Of a DNA stretch of 64,000 bases, positions 54,958-63,910 are shown piece after piece (position 1 is the first letter of the stretch; every line of letters starts with the position of its first letter). Both the position numbers and the translations under genes were made by a program. This DNA comes from Oscillospiraceae bacterium (lineage in GTDB: Bacteria > Bacillota > Clostridia > Oscillospirales > Acutalibacteraceae). Under the pieces are notes generated by a model. That model was not told the DNA's origin, searched no databases, and saw only the letters and a list, made by a program, of their open reading frames with translations. The stretch covers positions 33,343 to 97,342 of the forward strand of contig JAIRXF010000017.1 in assembly GCA_031268405.1 (NCBI GenBank). Direction: 5' to 3'.

Positions 54958-55143
54958 ATGAAACTTTTTTTCTATGGCATCTGTAAAAACAAATTAAGTC
55001 TTTTTCCACTGAAAATTGTTTTTTTGGCAACGAAAATAAATGATTTTTGGAGTCTTTTAACCCTAAACCATTTGATGCTTATTTTACTTACAACCAGCCT
55101 TCACAGAGGACCGCCGAGGCGGCCCCCAAAGTTCTTTTTTTAG
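54958..55143 (+). CDS. Possible 61-residue small protein
   Basis: An ATG lies at proper spacing behind AAGGGGTGATG, a good ribosome site, 29 bases after spoIIE. The product has two hydrophobic patches (IVFLATKI and LNHLMLILLTTSL) and ends with RGPPRRPPKFFF, encoded by a GC-rich inverted repeat (CCGCC/GGCGG) that could instead be the spoIIE terminator. No family is recognised. It ends exactly against the convergent tatD gene. Confidence 0.3.
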   Translation: MKLFFYGICKNKLSLFPLKIVFLATKINDFWSLLTLNHLMLILLTTSLHRGPPRRPPKFFF

Positions 55144-55908
55144 TCAAAGAGAGAGATCAAATAGATCACAAGCATTCTCTTTGGTGATCCAGAGCAATTC
55201 ATCGGGAGTTATTCCCCTGATGTCGGCAATTTTTTGAGCTGTGTATATTATTAAGGACGAATCGCAGCGCTTTGATCTGAATGGTTCGGGAGCGAGATAT
55301 GGCGCGTCAGTTTCAAGTAAAATTTTATCGAGAGGTATGTTCATAAGAACATCTCTGTGTGAACTATTTTTAAAAGTTACGGTTCCACCGAAACTTAGAT
55401 ACATGCCAAGATCCACAATATCGTTTGCCATTTTTAAATCCCCTGAAAAACAATGAACCATTCCCTTGGGTTTGTATTTTTTTAGCAAATTCAAGGTGTC
55501 TTCATGTGCTTCACGATCATGTACGACTATTGGTAAGTCGAATTCTAGTGAAAGTTTTAATTGCTCTTCAAAAACCCTCTTTTGCTCATCTTTGGTATCT
55601 AATTTGTGATAGTAATCCAGCCCAATTTCGCCGATACTGACAACCTTTTGTTTTTCTAACATTTGAGCAATTTGGTTGGTAAAGTTGCTACTCATATCCT
55701 GTGCATTTAGTGGATGAATTCCTACACTTGCAAACATAAATTCACATTTTTCGCATAATTTTAAGGTTTTTTCAGCGGTTTCAAAATCGGTTGAAGCATT
55801 TATAATAGCCGATACTCCAAATTTAGGAAGGCGACTAAGCAACAATTCGCGGTCGTCATCAAAGGCATTCTCGTGGTAGTGAGCATGTGTATCAAAAATT
55901 AGGTTCAT
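55144..55908 (-). CDS. tatD: TatD-family metal-dependent hydrolase
   Basis: The 254-residue TIM-barrel nuclease has FDTHAHYHENAF, SIGEIGLDYYH, HDREAHEDTL, HCFSGDL and LETDAPYLAP. Members are 3'-5' deoxyribonucleases. It lies downstream of metG on the same strand, the usual Gram-positive order. Confidence 0.95.
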   Translation of the reverse strand: MNLIFDTHAHYHENAFDDDRELLLSRLPKFGVSAIINASTDFETAEKTLKLCEKCEFMFASVGIHPLNAQDMSSNFTNQIAQMLEKQKVVSIGEIGLDYYHKLDTKDEQKRVFEEQLKLSLEFDLPIVVHDREAHEDTLNLLKKYKPKGMVHCFSGDLKMANDIVDLGMYLSFGGTVTFKNSSHRDVLMNIPLDKILLETDAPYLAPEPFRSKRCDSSLIIYTAQKIADIRGITPDELLWITKENACDLFDLSL

Positions 55909-56012
55909 CTTTACTCTTCCTTTTAAAATATCTTTCAGATTAAAAATTTATAATGTTTTAACATATTTACGTTTTTTTCAAGATACAATTTCCAGTAACA
56001 AAAGTATGTTTG

Positions 56013-57581
56013 TTAAAATTCAATTCTTGGAAAAAGCGCCTCACCTTTAGCGACAGTGGAATTTTTTTTGAGAATTCCCCAGATTCCAATATTTTTCCAA
56101 TCAATAGATTTCTTTTGCAACCCCAAACAATCTTGAATTTGCAATGCGCTTTTAGGCATAAAGGAAAATATTGAAATAGAAATTATTCTTAAAGATTCAC
56201 ATACATTATAAAGAACCGCGGACAATCTTGCGTTTTTGCCATCTTTTGCAAGATCCCACGGTTTTGTTTCTTCTATATATTTATTGCAACGCGAGACAAG
56301 TTTCCAAATTTTTGAGAGAGCAGATGAAAATTGGAAGGCATCCATATCCTTTTCTATCTTTAAATACAAAGATTTTGCCATATTTATAAGATCGTAATCA
56401 GATTCCAAAATTTCTTGATCCTCCAAAAGTGTGCCGGAAAAATATTTTTCAATCATGCCCAAACAACGAGATAGCAGGTTACCCAAGTCGTTTGCTAGAT
56501 CGGAATTAAAGCGTTTAAGAAGTGCTTCGTGAGAAAATACTCCGTCAGACCCAAACGGTACTTCGCGAAGCAAGAAATATCTAACAGCATCAGAACCGTA
56601 ATACGAGCAGAGTTCAAACGGATCTACGGTGTTACCCTTTGATTTCGACATTTTAGAAGAATCGTCAGAGAGCCACCAACCGTGTCCGTGGATGCACTTG
56701 GGAACAGGTAAATCTAACGCCATTAAAATAGCTGGCCAAATAATTGCATGAAATCTTACTATTTCTTTTCCAACAAAATGAACACTTGCAGGCCAAAATT
56801 TCTTAAAATCAGAATCATCACCGCTTGCATACCCCAAAGCTGTAATGTAATTTGTAAGAGCATCGAGCCAGACGTAGATTACATGGTTTTTATCAAAGGG
56901 GACATTTATGCCCCATGAAAAGTTAGTTCTACTCACACATATATCTTGAAGACCGTTTTCTATGAAAGCCTTCATTTCGTTTTTTCTGCTCTCCGGCTGG
57001 ACAAAATTGGGATTTTTATCGTACAGAGATAATATATCACCCAAATATTTTGAAAGTTTAAAAAAATAGGCCTCTTCCTCTGACCAATGAACATCTCTTG
57101 AACAATCTGGACATTTGGAAGAAACAAGCTGATTTTCAGTCCAAAAAGATTCGCAAGGAGTGCAATACCAACCCTTGTAAAGTCCTTTGTAAATATCTCC
57201 TTTTTCGTAAAGTCTGATAAAAATTCTCTGAACAGCTTTTTTGTGAAAATCGTTGGTAGTTCTTATAAAACGGTCATTTGTAATACCCAGGACCCGCCAT
57301 AATTTTTTAAATCTCAAAGAGATTAAATCCACGTAAGTCTTTGGATCCATATTATTTTCTTTAGCCACAATTTCTATCTTCTGGCCGTGTTCATCTGTGC
57401 CTGTTAAAAACATTACGTCAAACCCACGTAATTTTTTATATTTAGATATCACGTCAGCCGCAACCGTGCAATAAGCATGCCCAATATGGGGGTTTCCAGA
57501 AGGGTAATAAATGGGCGTAGTCACATAAAAAGTTCTGCGTTGCATTAGATTTTCAACCAACTTTCTGTTTAGTAACGTCAT
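56013..57581 (-). CDS. metG: Methionyl-tRNA synthetase
   Basis: The 522-residue class I synthetase has YYPSGNPHIGHAY (HIGH motif), the zinc knuckle pair CTPC and CPDC, and the KMSKS loop SKMSKSKGN. It lacks the C-terminal EMAP-like tRNA-binding domain present in longer versions. It precedes tatD by about 100 bases. No T-box leader is visible upstream. Confidence 0.96.
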   Translation of the reverse strand: MTLLNRKLVENLMQRRTFYVTTPIYYPSGNPHIGHAYCTVAADVISKYKKLRGFDVMFLTGTDEHGQKIEIVAKENNMDPKTYVDLISLRFKKLWRVLGITNDRFIRTTNDFHKKAVQRIFIRLYEKGDIYKGLYKGWYCTPCESFWTENQLVSSKCPDCSRDVHWSEEEAYFFKLSKYLGDILSLYDKNPNFVQPESRKNEMKAFIENGLQDICVSRTNFSWGINVPFDKNHVIYVWLDALTNYITALGYASGDDSDFKKFWPASVHFVGKEIVRFHAIIWPAILMALDLPVPKCIHGHGWWLSDDSSKMSKSKGNTVDPFELCSYYGSDAVRYFLLREVPFGSDGVFSHEALLKRFNSDLANDLGNLLSRCLGMIEKYFSGTLLEDQEILESDYDLINMAKSLYLKIEKDMDAFQFSSALSKIWKLVSRCNKYIEETKPWDLAKDGKNARLSAVLYNVCESLRIISISIFSFMPKSALQIQDCLGLQKKSIDWKNIGIWGILKKNSTVAKGEALFPRIEF

Positions 57582-57797
57582 GTACGTACCTTAAGGTTTT
57601 CATCTAAAAATAAAAATAAAGAGTGAAGATGGTTTCTAAATTAATTTTGCCCTAAAAATAAATAAAATCGCACGTGAAAATAAAAAATTCCAAAGAAAAT
57701 AAACCACTACACATCAAAAATTTTACATCCTAAAGATTAGTTAGTCAAGCAAATTATAAATAACAATAAACTTAAATTTAGAGTGTTTCAACTTGGT

Positions 57798-58517
57798 TTA
57801 AAAGAAATTATCAGCTCCATAGAAGCTATTGTTAATTATTTGTCTGGAATTGTCAATCATTCCATCGGACATAGTCATAATTCTATCTGCTTTTTCAGCA
57901 ATAGAATTGTCGTGAGAAATCAAAATAATGGTTCTACTTTTATCTCTAAGACTACAAATGACTTTTAAAATGGTCTCGCTAGAAGAAGCGTCCAAATTTC
58001 CCGTTGGTTCATCTGCCAATATAATTCTTGGGTTACCTGCGATGGCTCTTGCTATAGCTACTTTTTGCTGTTGCCCTCCCGATAATTGCGAGGGTTTATG
58101 TTTATGCCTTTGCGAAAGTCCAACTTGTTCTAGAGCTTTTTTTGCAAGTTCTCGTCTTTTAATTTTGGGAATACCCCTGTAAATAAGCGGAAGTTCGACA
58201 TTTTCAAGAGCATCTAGACTTGAAATTAAATTAAACCCCTGAAAAATAAATCCTATTGTTTTGTTTCTTATTTTCGAAAGTTTTGCTTCAGACATTTCAG
58301 AAACCAGCTCGTTTTCCAAAATATATTCACCGCTACTTGGTGTATCAAGACAACCGATCATGTTCATAAGCGTGGTTTTACCAGAACCCGATGTACCAAC
58401 TATAGCAATAAACTCTCCGTATTCTACACTTAAGTTTATATTCTTAAGAGCTTTTATTTGATTTCCCGCACAAGGATATTTTTTTTCTATATTTTTCATT
58501 ATTATAAGTTTTTTCAA
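57798..58517 (-). CDS. Orphan ABC transporter ATPase (MacB/LolD type)
   Basis: The 239-residue ATPase has Walker A GTSGSGKTTLMNMIG, signature LSGGQQQKVAIA, Walker B IILADEPTGNLD and the H-loop ISHD. By sequence it belongs to the group that pairs with FtsX-like permeases for lipoprotein or peptide export or bacitracin-type resistance. No permease gene is adjacent on either side, so its partner must lie elsewhere or is lost. TTG 58517 follows GGGTGA; an ATG six codons later is possible. Confidence 0.9.
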   Translation of the reverse strand: MKKLIIMKNIEKKYPCAGNQIKALKNINLSVEYGEFIAIVGTSGSGKTTLMNMIGCLDTPSSGEYILENELVSEMSEAKLSKIRNKTIGFIFQGFNLISSLDALENVELPLIYRGIPKIKRRELAKKALEQVGLSQRHKHKPSQLSGGQQQKVAIARAIAGNPRIILADEPTGNLDASSSETILKVICSLRDKSRTIILISHDNSIAEKADRIMTMSDGMIDNSRQIINNSFYGADNFF

Positions 58518-58771
58518 AATGCGTCACCCAAATCATTTTTTATTATCAACATGCCTTTTAAGATGTTTTACTTATACTTTAGGATTATTTGGCAATTATA
58601 CCTAGAACAATCATATAATTTTAAATGGTCATTTAAATTATTTCATTTGCAAAGTATTTTTATGATTAATAAACACTAAAAACACTAATAATAGTCGGGA
58701 TGTATATGAATACAATAATCGATTTATCATGCATGTAATATTGGGACTTGACACAAGAGGTGAAAAAAGTA

Positions 58772-59998
58772 ATGAAAAAGATCGTTCACATATGTTCATT
58801 TATATGCTTTGTTTTGTCTACGCTAATTTTAACAATGGCGTGTGCGGAATCTTTTAATCTTCCAATGGAGGTTAAAATAACGGAAAATTGCAAAAAAATT
58901 GAATTTAGCAGTAAATTTCCTTTAACCACTGATATTAATATGGATTACATTGAAGGTGGCACTAAGCCTACCAATAAAACGTATGATGCGAAGGTAAAGT
59001 TATTAAATATTTTTCCAGTAAAAAATCTAAATGTAAAAATAGTAGACGAAAAATTTGTTATTCCTGGTGGAGATCTTTTTGGAATAAAAATATTTACCGA
59101 AGGTGTAGTTGTGGTTGGAACACCAGGGGTTCAGACAAATGGGGGTCTAGTTAACCCTGCAATTGAGGCAGGAATTCTTTTGGGAGATGTGATTACAAAA
59201 ATAGGATCAGAAAAAGTTGATAGCAATGAATCTATAGCTCGTTTAATAGAAGAATCTGATGGTGATTTGTTGACTGTAGTTGTAAAACGCAATGAAATGG
59301 TTTTTACTGTTGAATTACGACCAGCTATATCAAAAAACGACAATCGAAAACGAGCTGGAATGCAAGTTAGAGACAGTTCTGCAGGAATAGGAACCTTATC
59401 GTTACTTGATTCAGAAAACAATAGGTTTTGTGGACTTGGTCACGGTATTTGCGACGTTGATGTAAAAAAACTTTTGACCCTTGCGCACGGCGAAGTTACC
59501 AAAGTATGCGTAAATGATGTAAAGAGGGGAGAAAAAGGTTCTCCGGGAGAATTGAGGGGTCGTTTTGATGGTCAAGATGCAATCGGAACGCTTGATTGTA
59601 ATTCTGAAACTGGCGTTTATGGTCGCATGGACAAAAAGAATATGGATGAAAGTAAAAAGATGCCAGTAGCTATGAAACAACAAGTAAAAATCGGAAAAGC
59701 TAAAATTTTATGCACCGTTACCGACAACAAACAAGAGAGTTTTGATATGGAAATAGTTGAAGTCAATTATAAAGCGGATTCACCTAGAAAAAATATAATT
59801 GTACGAATTACAGATCCAAAATTGCTTGAAAAAACAGGCGGGATCGTACAAGGAATGAGCGGAAGTCCCATAATTCAAGATAATAAAATCGCCGGAGTTG
59901 TTACACATGTTCTTGTAAATGATCCAACAATGGGTTACGCAATATTTGCCGAAAACATGTTGACTCAATTAGAAGAGTTTCAAGATTATGATAATTAG
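58772..59998 (+). CDS. spoIVB: Stage IV sporulation protein B, S55 serine peptidase
   Basis: The roughly 408-residue forespore-secreted protease triggers pro-sigma-K processing. It has a signal/anchor segment, a PDZ domain (VVVVGTPGVQTNGGLVNPAI and onwards), and the S55 domain with catalytic His in FCGLGHGICDVD and Ser in GMSGSPIIQD. The ATG at 58772 follows AGAGGTG at proper spacing; the TTG at 58748 is less likely. In many Firmicutes spo0A follows spoIVB; here a divergent mreB gene follows instead. Confidence 0.95.
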   Translation: MKKIVHICSFICFVLSTLILTMACAESFNLPMEVKITENCKKIEFSSKFPLTTDINMDYIEGGTKPTNKTYDAKVKLLNIFPVKNLNVKIVDEKFVIPGGDLFGIKIFTEGVVVVGTPGVQTNGGLVNPAIEAGILLGDVITKIGSEKVDSNESIARLIEESDGDLLTVVVKRNEMVFTVELRPAISKNDNRKRAGMQVRDSSAGIGTLSLLDSENNRFCGLGHGICDVDVKKLLTLAHGEVTKVCVNDVKRGEKGSPGELRGRFDGQDAIGTLDCNSETGVYGRMDKKNMDESKKMPVAMKQQVKIGKAKILCTVTDNKQESFDMEIVEVNYKADSPRKNIIVRITDPKLLEKTGGIVQGMSGSPIIQDNKIAGVVTHVLVNDPTMGYAIFAENMLTQLEEFQDYDN

Positions 59999-60277
59999 TT
60001 ATTTTAACTTTAAAGAAAGTCTAAATTTTATGGTTGTTGAAGTTGTTTGAAAAATAATAAAAACAGTATATTTTGCTAATAATTCTGTTATACTTAAATG
60101 GTGAAGGTTTTTGTTTTGGAATTTTGTGTTTTATTGTGCATTCTTAATTTCAAGAACTAGTTGGCAAGATATTTTGAGCTCACAAATGTGTTTGTGTTCA
60201 TATAAAGTTTAAACAATTTTTTAAAATATTTAAGAAGTAAAACGTCGTTGTTAAAAGCATTTAGGAGTTGGTTAACG

Positions 60278-61300
60278 TTGGCTGCTAGTATTGCAATTGA
60301 TCTGGGAACTTCTCGTACGAGAATTTTCGTGCCTAAAAAAGGTGTTATTGTGGATGAACCCTCTGTAGTGGCCATAGAACCAAAAACTCGTGAAATAATT
60401 GCAGTTGGCGATGAAGCTCACGAGATGCTGGGTAGAACTTCTAAAAGAAGACAGGTTGTTTTCCCATTGCTTGGTGGAATGATATGCGACTATTATCTTA
60501 TAGAAAATATGGTTAGAGTTTTTTTAAAACGTGCGCGCCGTGCCAAATTAATTATGCCAAAGGCAGTTATTTGTATTCCCGGAGAAGTGACCGATGTACA
60601 AAAAATGGCCGCAATTAACGCAATAGAGGCAGCTGGTGTAAGAAGAGTGCATGTGATAGAGGCCCATATAGCTGCAGCTATTGGATCTGGAGTGGAAGTA
60701 AAAAATCCCCACGGATCCATGATTGTAAATATTGGTGCAGGCACCACAGATATAGCTGTAATATCATTAAATGGACTTGTTAGCTCTAATTCTGTGAGAA
60801 TGGCTGGAGACAACATGGATGAAGAGATAATAAAATACATGAAAAGGGAGCACAAACTTGCAATCGGAAAAAAAACGGCAGAAACCATCAAGATAGAGAT
60901 AGGCTCTGTTTTACCACAAGTTAAAAAACTTGTTTTCAGATCAAAAGGAAGAGATAGTATTACGGGTATGCCAAAATGGGTTGATGTACATTCTGAAGAT
61001 ATTTCTAAAATTCTTTACAAGATAGCCGATAAAATTATCACAAAAATAAGCAATATGCTTGAATTAACGGCCCCGGAATTGGTAGGAGATATTTTAGAAG
61101 ATGGTGTTTTTTTATCGGGAGGATGCGCTCAGTTGTCTGGTTTTAATGAATTAATAGGGGAAAGAACTGGTTTAAAGGTGAGTTTGGTTGAAGATCCGAT
61201 TTACTGTGTTGCCAGGGGCACTGGATACGCAATTAGTTACATGAAATGCGCATCTCGAAGTAAAAATTTTGGAATAATTGATCCTTTGTCGATGGAATAA
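60278..61300 (+). CDS. Divergent MreB-family actin homologue
   Basis: The roughly 340-residue protein aligns end to end with MreB/Mbl: IAIDLGTSRTRIF, EPSVVAI, VIEAHIAAAIGSG, TTDIAVISL and FLSGGCAQLSGF. TTG 60278 behind AGGAG gives the usual length. Several nucleotide-site residues differ. The second phosphate loop usually reading DIGGGTTD is NIGAGTTD (Asp to Asn at 151), and the usual IEEP region is IEAH. It may bind but not hydrolyse ATP, as a modulator of a main MreB or a sporulation-specific filament. It follows spoIVB by about 280 bases. Confidence 0.85.
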   Translation: MAASIAIDLGTSRTRIFVPKKGVIVDEPSVVAIEPKTREIIAVGDEAHEMLGRTSKRRQVVFPLLGGMICDYYLIENMVRVFLKRARRAKLIMPKAVICIPGEVTDVQKMAAINAIEAAGVRRVHVIEAHIAAAIGSGVEVKNPHGSMIVNIGAGTTDIAVISLNGLVSSNSVRMAGDNMDEEIIKYMKREHKLAIGKKTAETIKIEIGSVLPQVKKLVFRSKGRDSITGMPKWVDVHSEDISKILYKIADKIITKISNMLELTAPELVGDILEDGVFLSGGCAQLSGFNELIGERTGLKVSLVEDPIYCVARGTGYAISYMKCASRSKNFGIIDPLSME

Positions 61301-61418
61301 ATTTTTTATTTGTTGCAAAAATATCAAACCTGTTGTAGAATCCGTAATGTTGAAATTTTGTGTTGCGGATTGATGAGTTTTCAATACAAATTTATAATTT
61401 GGTAAATGAGGGAAATTT

Positions 61419-61994
61419 ATGAAAAAAATGTCCATCAAGAAAATTGTGATAATTTCTGCTTTATCGTGTGTTGCTATTCTTGTTATTTTTGTAGTATCTG
61501 CGTACAATAGCCTTGCTAAAAAACGAGAAATTGTTGTAGAGAAAAGTGCCGGAATTGACACGCAAATTCAAAGAAGGCTTGACTTAATACCAAAGCTTGT
61601 AAATTCTGTCAAGGCTTATTTAAAACATGAAGAAGATATTTTCAAACAAATTTCAGATGCTAGATCAAAGCTTGCCGGAGCCAGTAGTATGCATGACAAA
61701 GCAGCCGCCGATGAGGAAGCAAACAGCGCCATATCCAGACTTTTAGTAATCACGGAAAATTACCCCAATCTAAAAGCAAATTCAGAATTTGCTGGCTTGC
61801 GAGATGAGCTTGCAGGGACCGAAAATCGCATATCGGTTGCAAGAGGAGATTACAATCAAGCAGTTCAAGACTATAATGGATCTACAAAAACATTTCCATC
61901 AGTAATGGTTGCTGGCGCTTTTGGATTTTCAGAGGCTGATTATTTTAAAGCCGATAAAGCTGCTAGTAAAGCACCGGATGTCAATTTTGATTAA
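61419..61994 (+). CDS. lemA: LemA-family membrane protein
   Basis: The 191-residue protein has one N-terminal membrane helix and the LemA helical-bundle domain: SAYNSLAKKREIVVEKSAGI near the start. It continues with RRLDLIPKLVNSVKAYLKHE and LAGTENRISVARGDYNQAVQ. Function of the family is not firmly known. It overlaps no other gene and is 12 bases before the TPM gene, a common pairing. Start is ATG behind GAGGG. Confidence 0.93.
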   Translation: MKKMSIKKIVIISALSCVAILVIFVVSAYNSLAKKREIVVEKSAGIDTQIQRRLDLIPKLVNSVKAYLKHEEDIFKQISDARSKLAGASSMHDKAAADEEANSAISRLLVITENYPNLKANSEFAGLRDELAGTENRISVARGDYNQAVQDYNGSTKTFPSVMVAGAFGFSEADYFKADKAASKAPDVNFD

Positions 61995-62006
61995 AAGGGG
62001 CTTAAA

Positions 62007-62903
62007 ATGAAGCACAAAGCGGGGTGTTTTGCAGCGGTTTTGACTAGAATTGTTGTATTTTTTGCAATGTTGTTGTCCGTTGTTGCCTTTCCATCTACCC
62101 AAAAGCCTGCAAATACTTCAGGTTCTGCGGTTTCATTGGGTAAAAATTTTTCTGGAGTTTTCCTTAGTATTCCCAATCCAACTCGAGAGTTTTATGTTAA
62201 CGATTTTGCCAATATACTTTCAGAAAAAACGAAAAATACTATCTACAGACACAGTATTGAGTTTTACAAACTCACTAGATCTCAGGTTGTATTCGTTACC
62301 GTTTCTTCGCTTGATGGTAAAGAAGTTTCTGATTATGCTCTAGAGTTGGGAAGAAAATGGGGAGTAGGTTCAAAGGATAAAAATAACGGGCTGGTTGTAC
62401 TTATATCTCCCAACGATGGAAAAGTTGCAATTTCTGTTGGTAGGGGATTGGAAGGTAGAATTAATGACGCAAAAGCGGGAAAATTGTTGGATGAGTGTGC
62501 CATGGAGGATTTTAAAGCCAAAAATTGGAATGACGGTGTGATGAAGCTTTTTTCTCCATTGCTGGAAGAAATTTTAAATGAATATAGTGATGAAGAGATT
62601 GATAAAAACAAAAAAGAAGGCGTTCTTCCTCCAAAAGAAGAAAACATACTTGATAAAGCGGGTTCTATTTTTAAAAAAATAATGTACGTTGTGATTTTAA
62701 TTTTTGCTGTTATAGCACTTGTGACTATTATTTTTGATAAAAGAGTAGATAAACGCGGCAAACGTGAACTTTTCTTTTTATTACTTGCAAATTTGGCTTC
62801 AGTTCTCTCTGCGGAATCAAACAGAAGAAACGACAACAATAGCAATAGTGGAAAAAACAGTGGCGGCGGTGGCGGTTTCGGAGGCGGCGGGGCAGCAAGA
62901 TGA
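62007..62903 (+). CDS. TPM-domain membrane protein
   Basis: The 298-residue protein has a signal peptide, a TPM domain (DUF477/YgcG type) with YVNDFANILSEKTKNTI, VVFVTVSSLDG, LGRKWGVGSKDKNNGLVVLI and VGRGLEGRI, one later membrane helix (about residues 225-245), and a Gly-rich end GGGGGFGGGGAAR. TPM proteins are linked to membrane-protein quality control or phosphatase activity. It is co-transcribed with lemA. Start is ATG behind AAAGGGG. Confidence 0.92.
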   Translation: MKHKAGCFAAVLTRIVVFFAMLLSVVAFPSTQKPANTSGSAVSLGKNFSGVFLSIPNPTREFYVNDFANILSEKTKNTIYRHSIEFYKLTRSQVVFVTVSSLDGKEVSDYALELGRKWGVGSKDKNNGLVVLISPNDGKVAISVGRGLEGRINDAKAGKLLDECAMEDFKAKNWNDGVMKLFSPLLEEILNEYSDEEIDKNKKEGVLPPKEENILDKAGSIFKKIMYVVILIFAVIALVTIIFDKRVDKRGKRELFFLLLANLASVLSAESNRRNDNNSNSGKNSGGGGGFGGGGAAR

Positions 62904-63328
62904 AAAGTTTAGAAAAAGAGGAAAGCTTCGTAGATTTATTTTTGAGCGCCGTTTATGTGTGATAACTGGGATCTAAGATTATGTTAAATTGTCAACACAC
63001 AGATGCTAACGCCATAAAAGATGAAAACGAGACGCTCAAAATGGCGTGAATGAGAAAAAATTAAAAAGAGATTTTGCGCCAAAGCAGGTAAGGATGCTTT
63101 GTGCAAAAACCACAATTATAATTATGTTGAAAATATTAAATTGGAAATACTCTAAAAAATAAGAAGCAACTGAATGTAAGCAACAAAGAGATAGAATTTT
63201 TCATAAGAATCGAAAAAAGAATCGAAAAACTTTTTGACATGAATTATATTTCGGCGATAAATTGAGTCGATAAATAACCTGGGGTTTTAAAAAAATTTTT
63301 TTCCGAAAAAGAAAAAATAAAACTTTAA
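62904..63328. other. Gene-free stretch after the TPM gene
   Basis: About 425 bases with no gene. A possible stem of ACGCCAT/ATGGCGT (about 63009-63049) has a long loop and is weak. Confidence 0.35.
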
Positions 63329-63355
63329 AAGCCCAGCAAGATATGTTATGGGCTT
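63329..63355 (-). terminator. Hairpin, terminator-like on the minus strand
   Basis: AAGCCCA (63329-63335) pairs with TGGGCTT (63349-63355). On the minus strand a T-rich run follows the stem, so it could end a gene entering from the right of the window. Confidence 0.35.
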
Positions 63356-63379
63356 AAAAAATCTGATTTTGAGAAGTAA

Positions 63380-63442
63380 TTGATGCAAAGATTTACACAA
63401 TTGATGGTTGTAAATTTACACCAACTTGATTAATTTTCGCAG
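63380..63442. repeat. Direct repeat copy 1
   Basis: About 63 bases starting TTGATGCAAAG and ending in TTAATTTTCGCAG, closely repeated at 63556-63617. The middle (TGGTTGTAAATTTACACCAA) is a near-palindrome. Confidence 0.7.
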
Positions 63443-63555
63443 AAACGTTTTCCCCGGGAGATAGCAACGGATTAAAAGAACAAACGTTCGTCGAGTTTTA
63501 AATTGGCATTGGAAGATTGAATATTCTGAAAGGCTTTCAGAAAAAATTTTATACG

Positions 63556-63617
63556 TTGATGCAAAATTTGTACAATTGGTGGTTGTAAATTACATCAACT
63601 TGATTAATTTTGCGCAG
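63556..63617. repeat. Direct repeat copy 2
   Basis: Second copy, starting TTGATGCAAAA and ending TTAATTTTGCGCAG, with scattered substitutions and small indels relative to copy 1. It lies 113 bases after the end of the first. Confidence 0.7.
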
Positions 63618-63817
63618 TACGTCTACTCAAAAATCTTGCGTTGGCGCCGTTTTAAAAAACAGATCAACTTTTATGACATTATTTGATTTGTTTTGTAATA
63701 AAAACCTATAGTTAATCTAAAAATTTGGAAATAATCGAAAACCCCGAGTATTAATTTTTATGAATAAATGTAGGTAAATTTAGCAATATCGAATCAAAAA
63801 TAGAGGAAGTGGCAACA

Positions 63818-63910
63818 ATGATGGCGAGAAGAGGCAAGAAAAACGATGTTGCGAAACACCAAAAAGAGCTTTACAGTCAAATAATAGTACAAGACCAAAA
63901 GTTTGATTAA
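63818..63910 (+). CDS. Possible 30-residue basic peptide
   Basis: ATG-ATG behind AGAGGAAGTGG, a good ribosome site. The product begins MMARRGKKNDVAKHQKEL and ends DQKFD. It could be a real small protein or the start of a transposase broken by a stop; I cannot tell. Confidence 0.3.
   Translation: MMARRGKKNDVAKHQKELYSQIIVQDQKFD

Noticed and set aside
57582..57797. T-box riboswitch before metG
   Set aside because: No specifier-loop or antiterminator-like structure or T-box core sequence is visible.
58690..58747. Sigma-G promoter before spoIVB
   Set aside because: A TGAATA is present, but no -10 element with good match lies at the right spacing.
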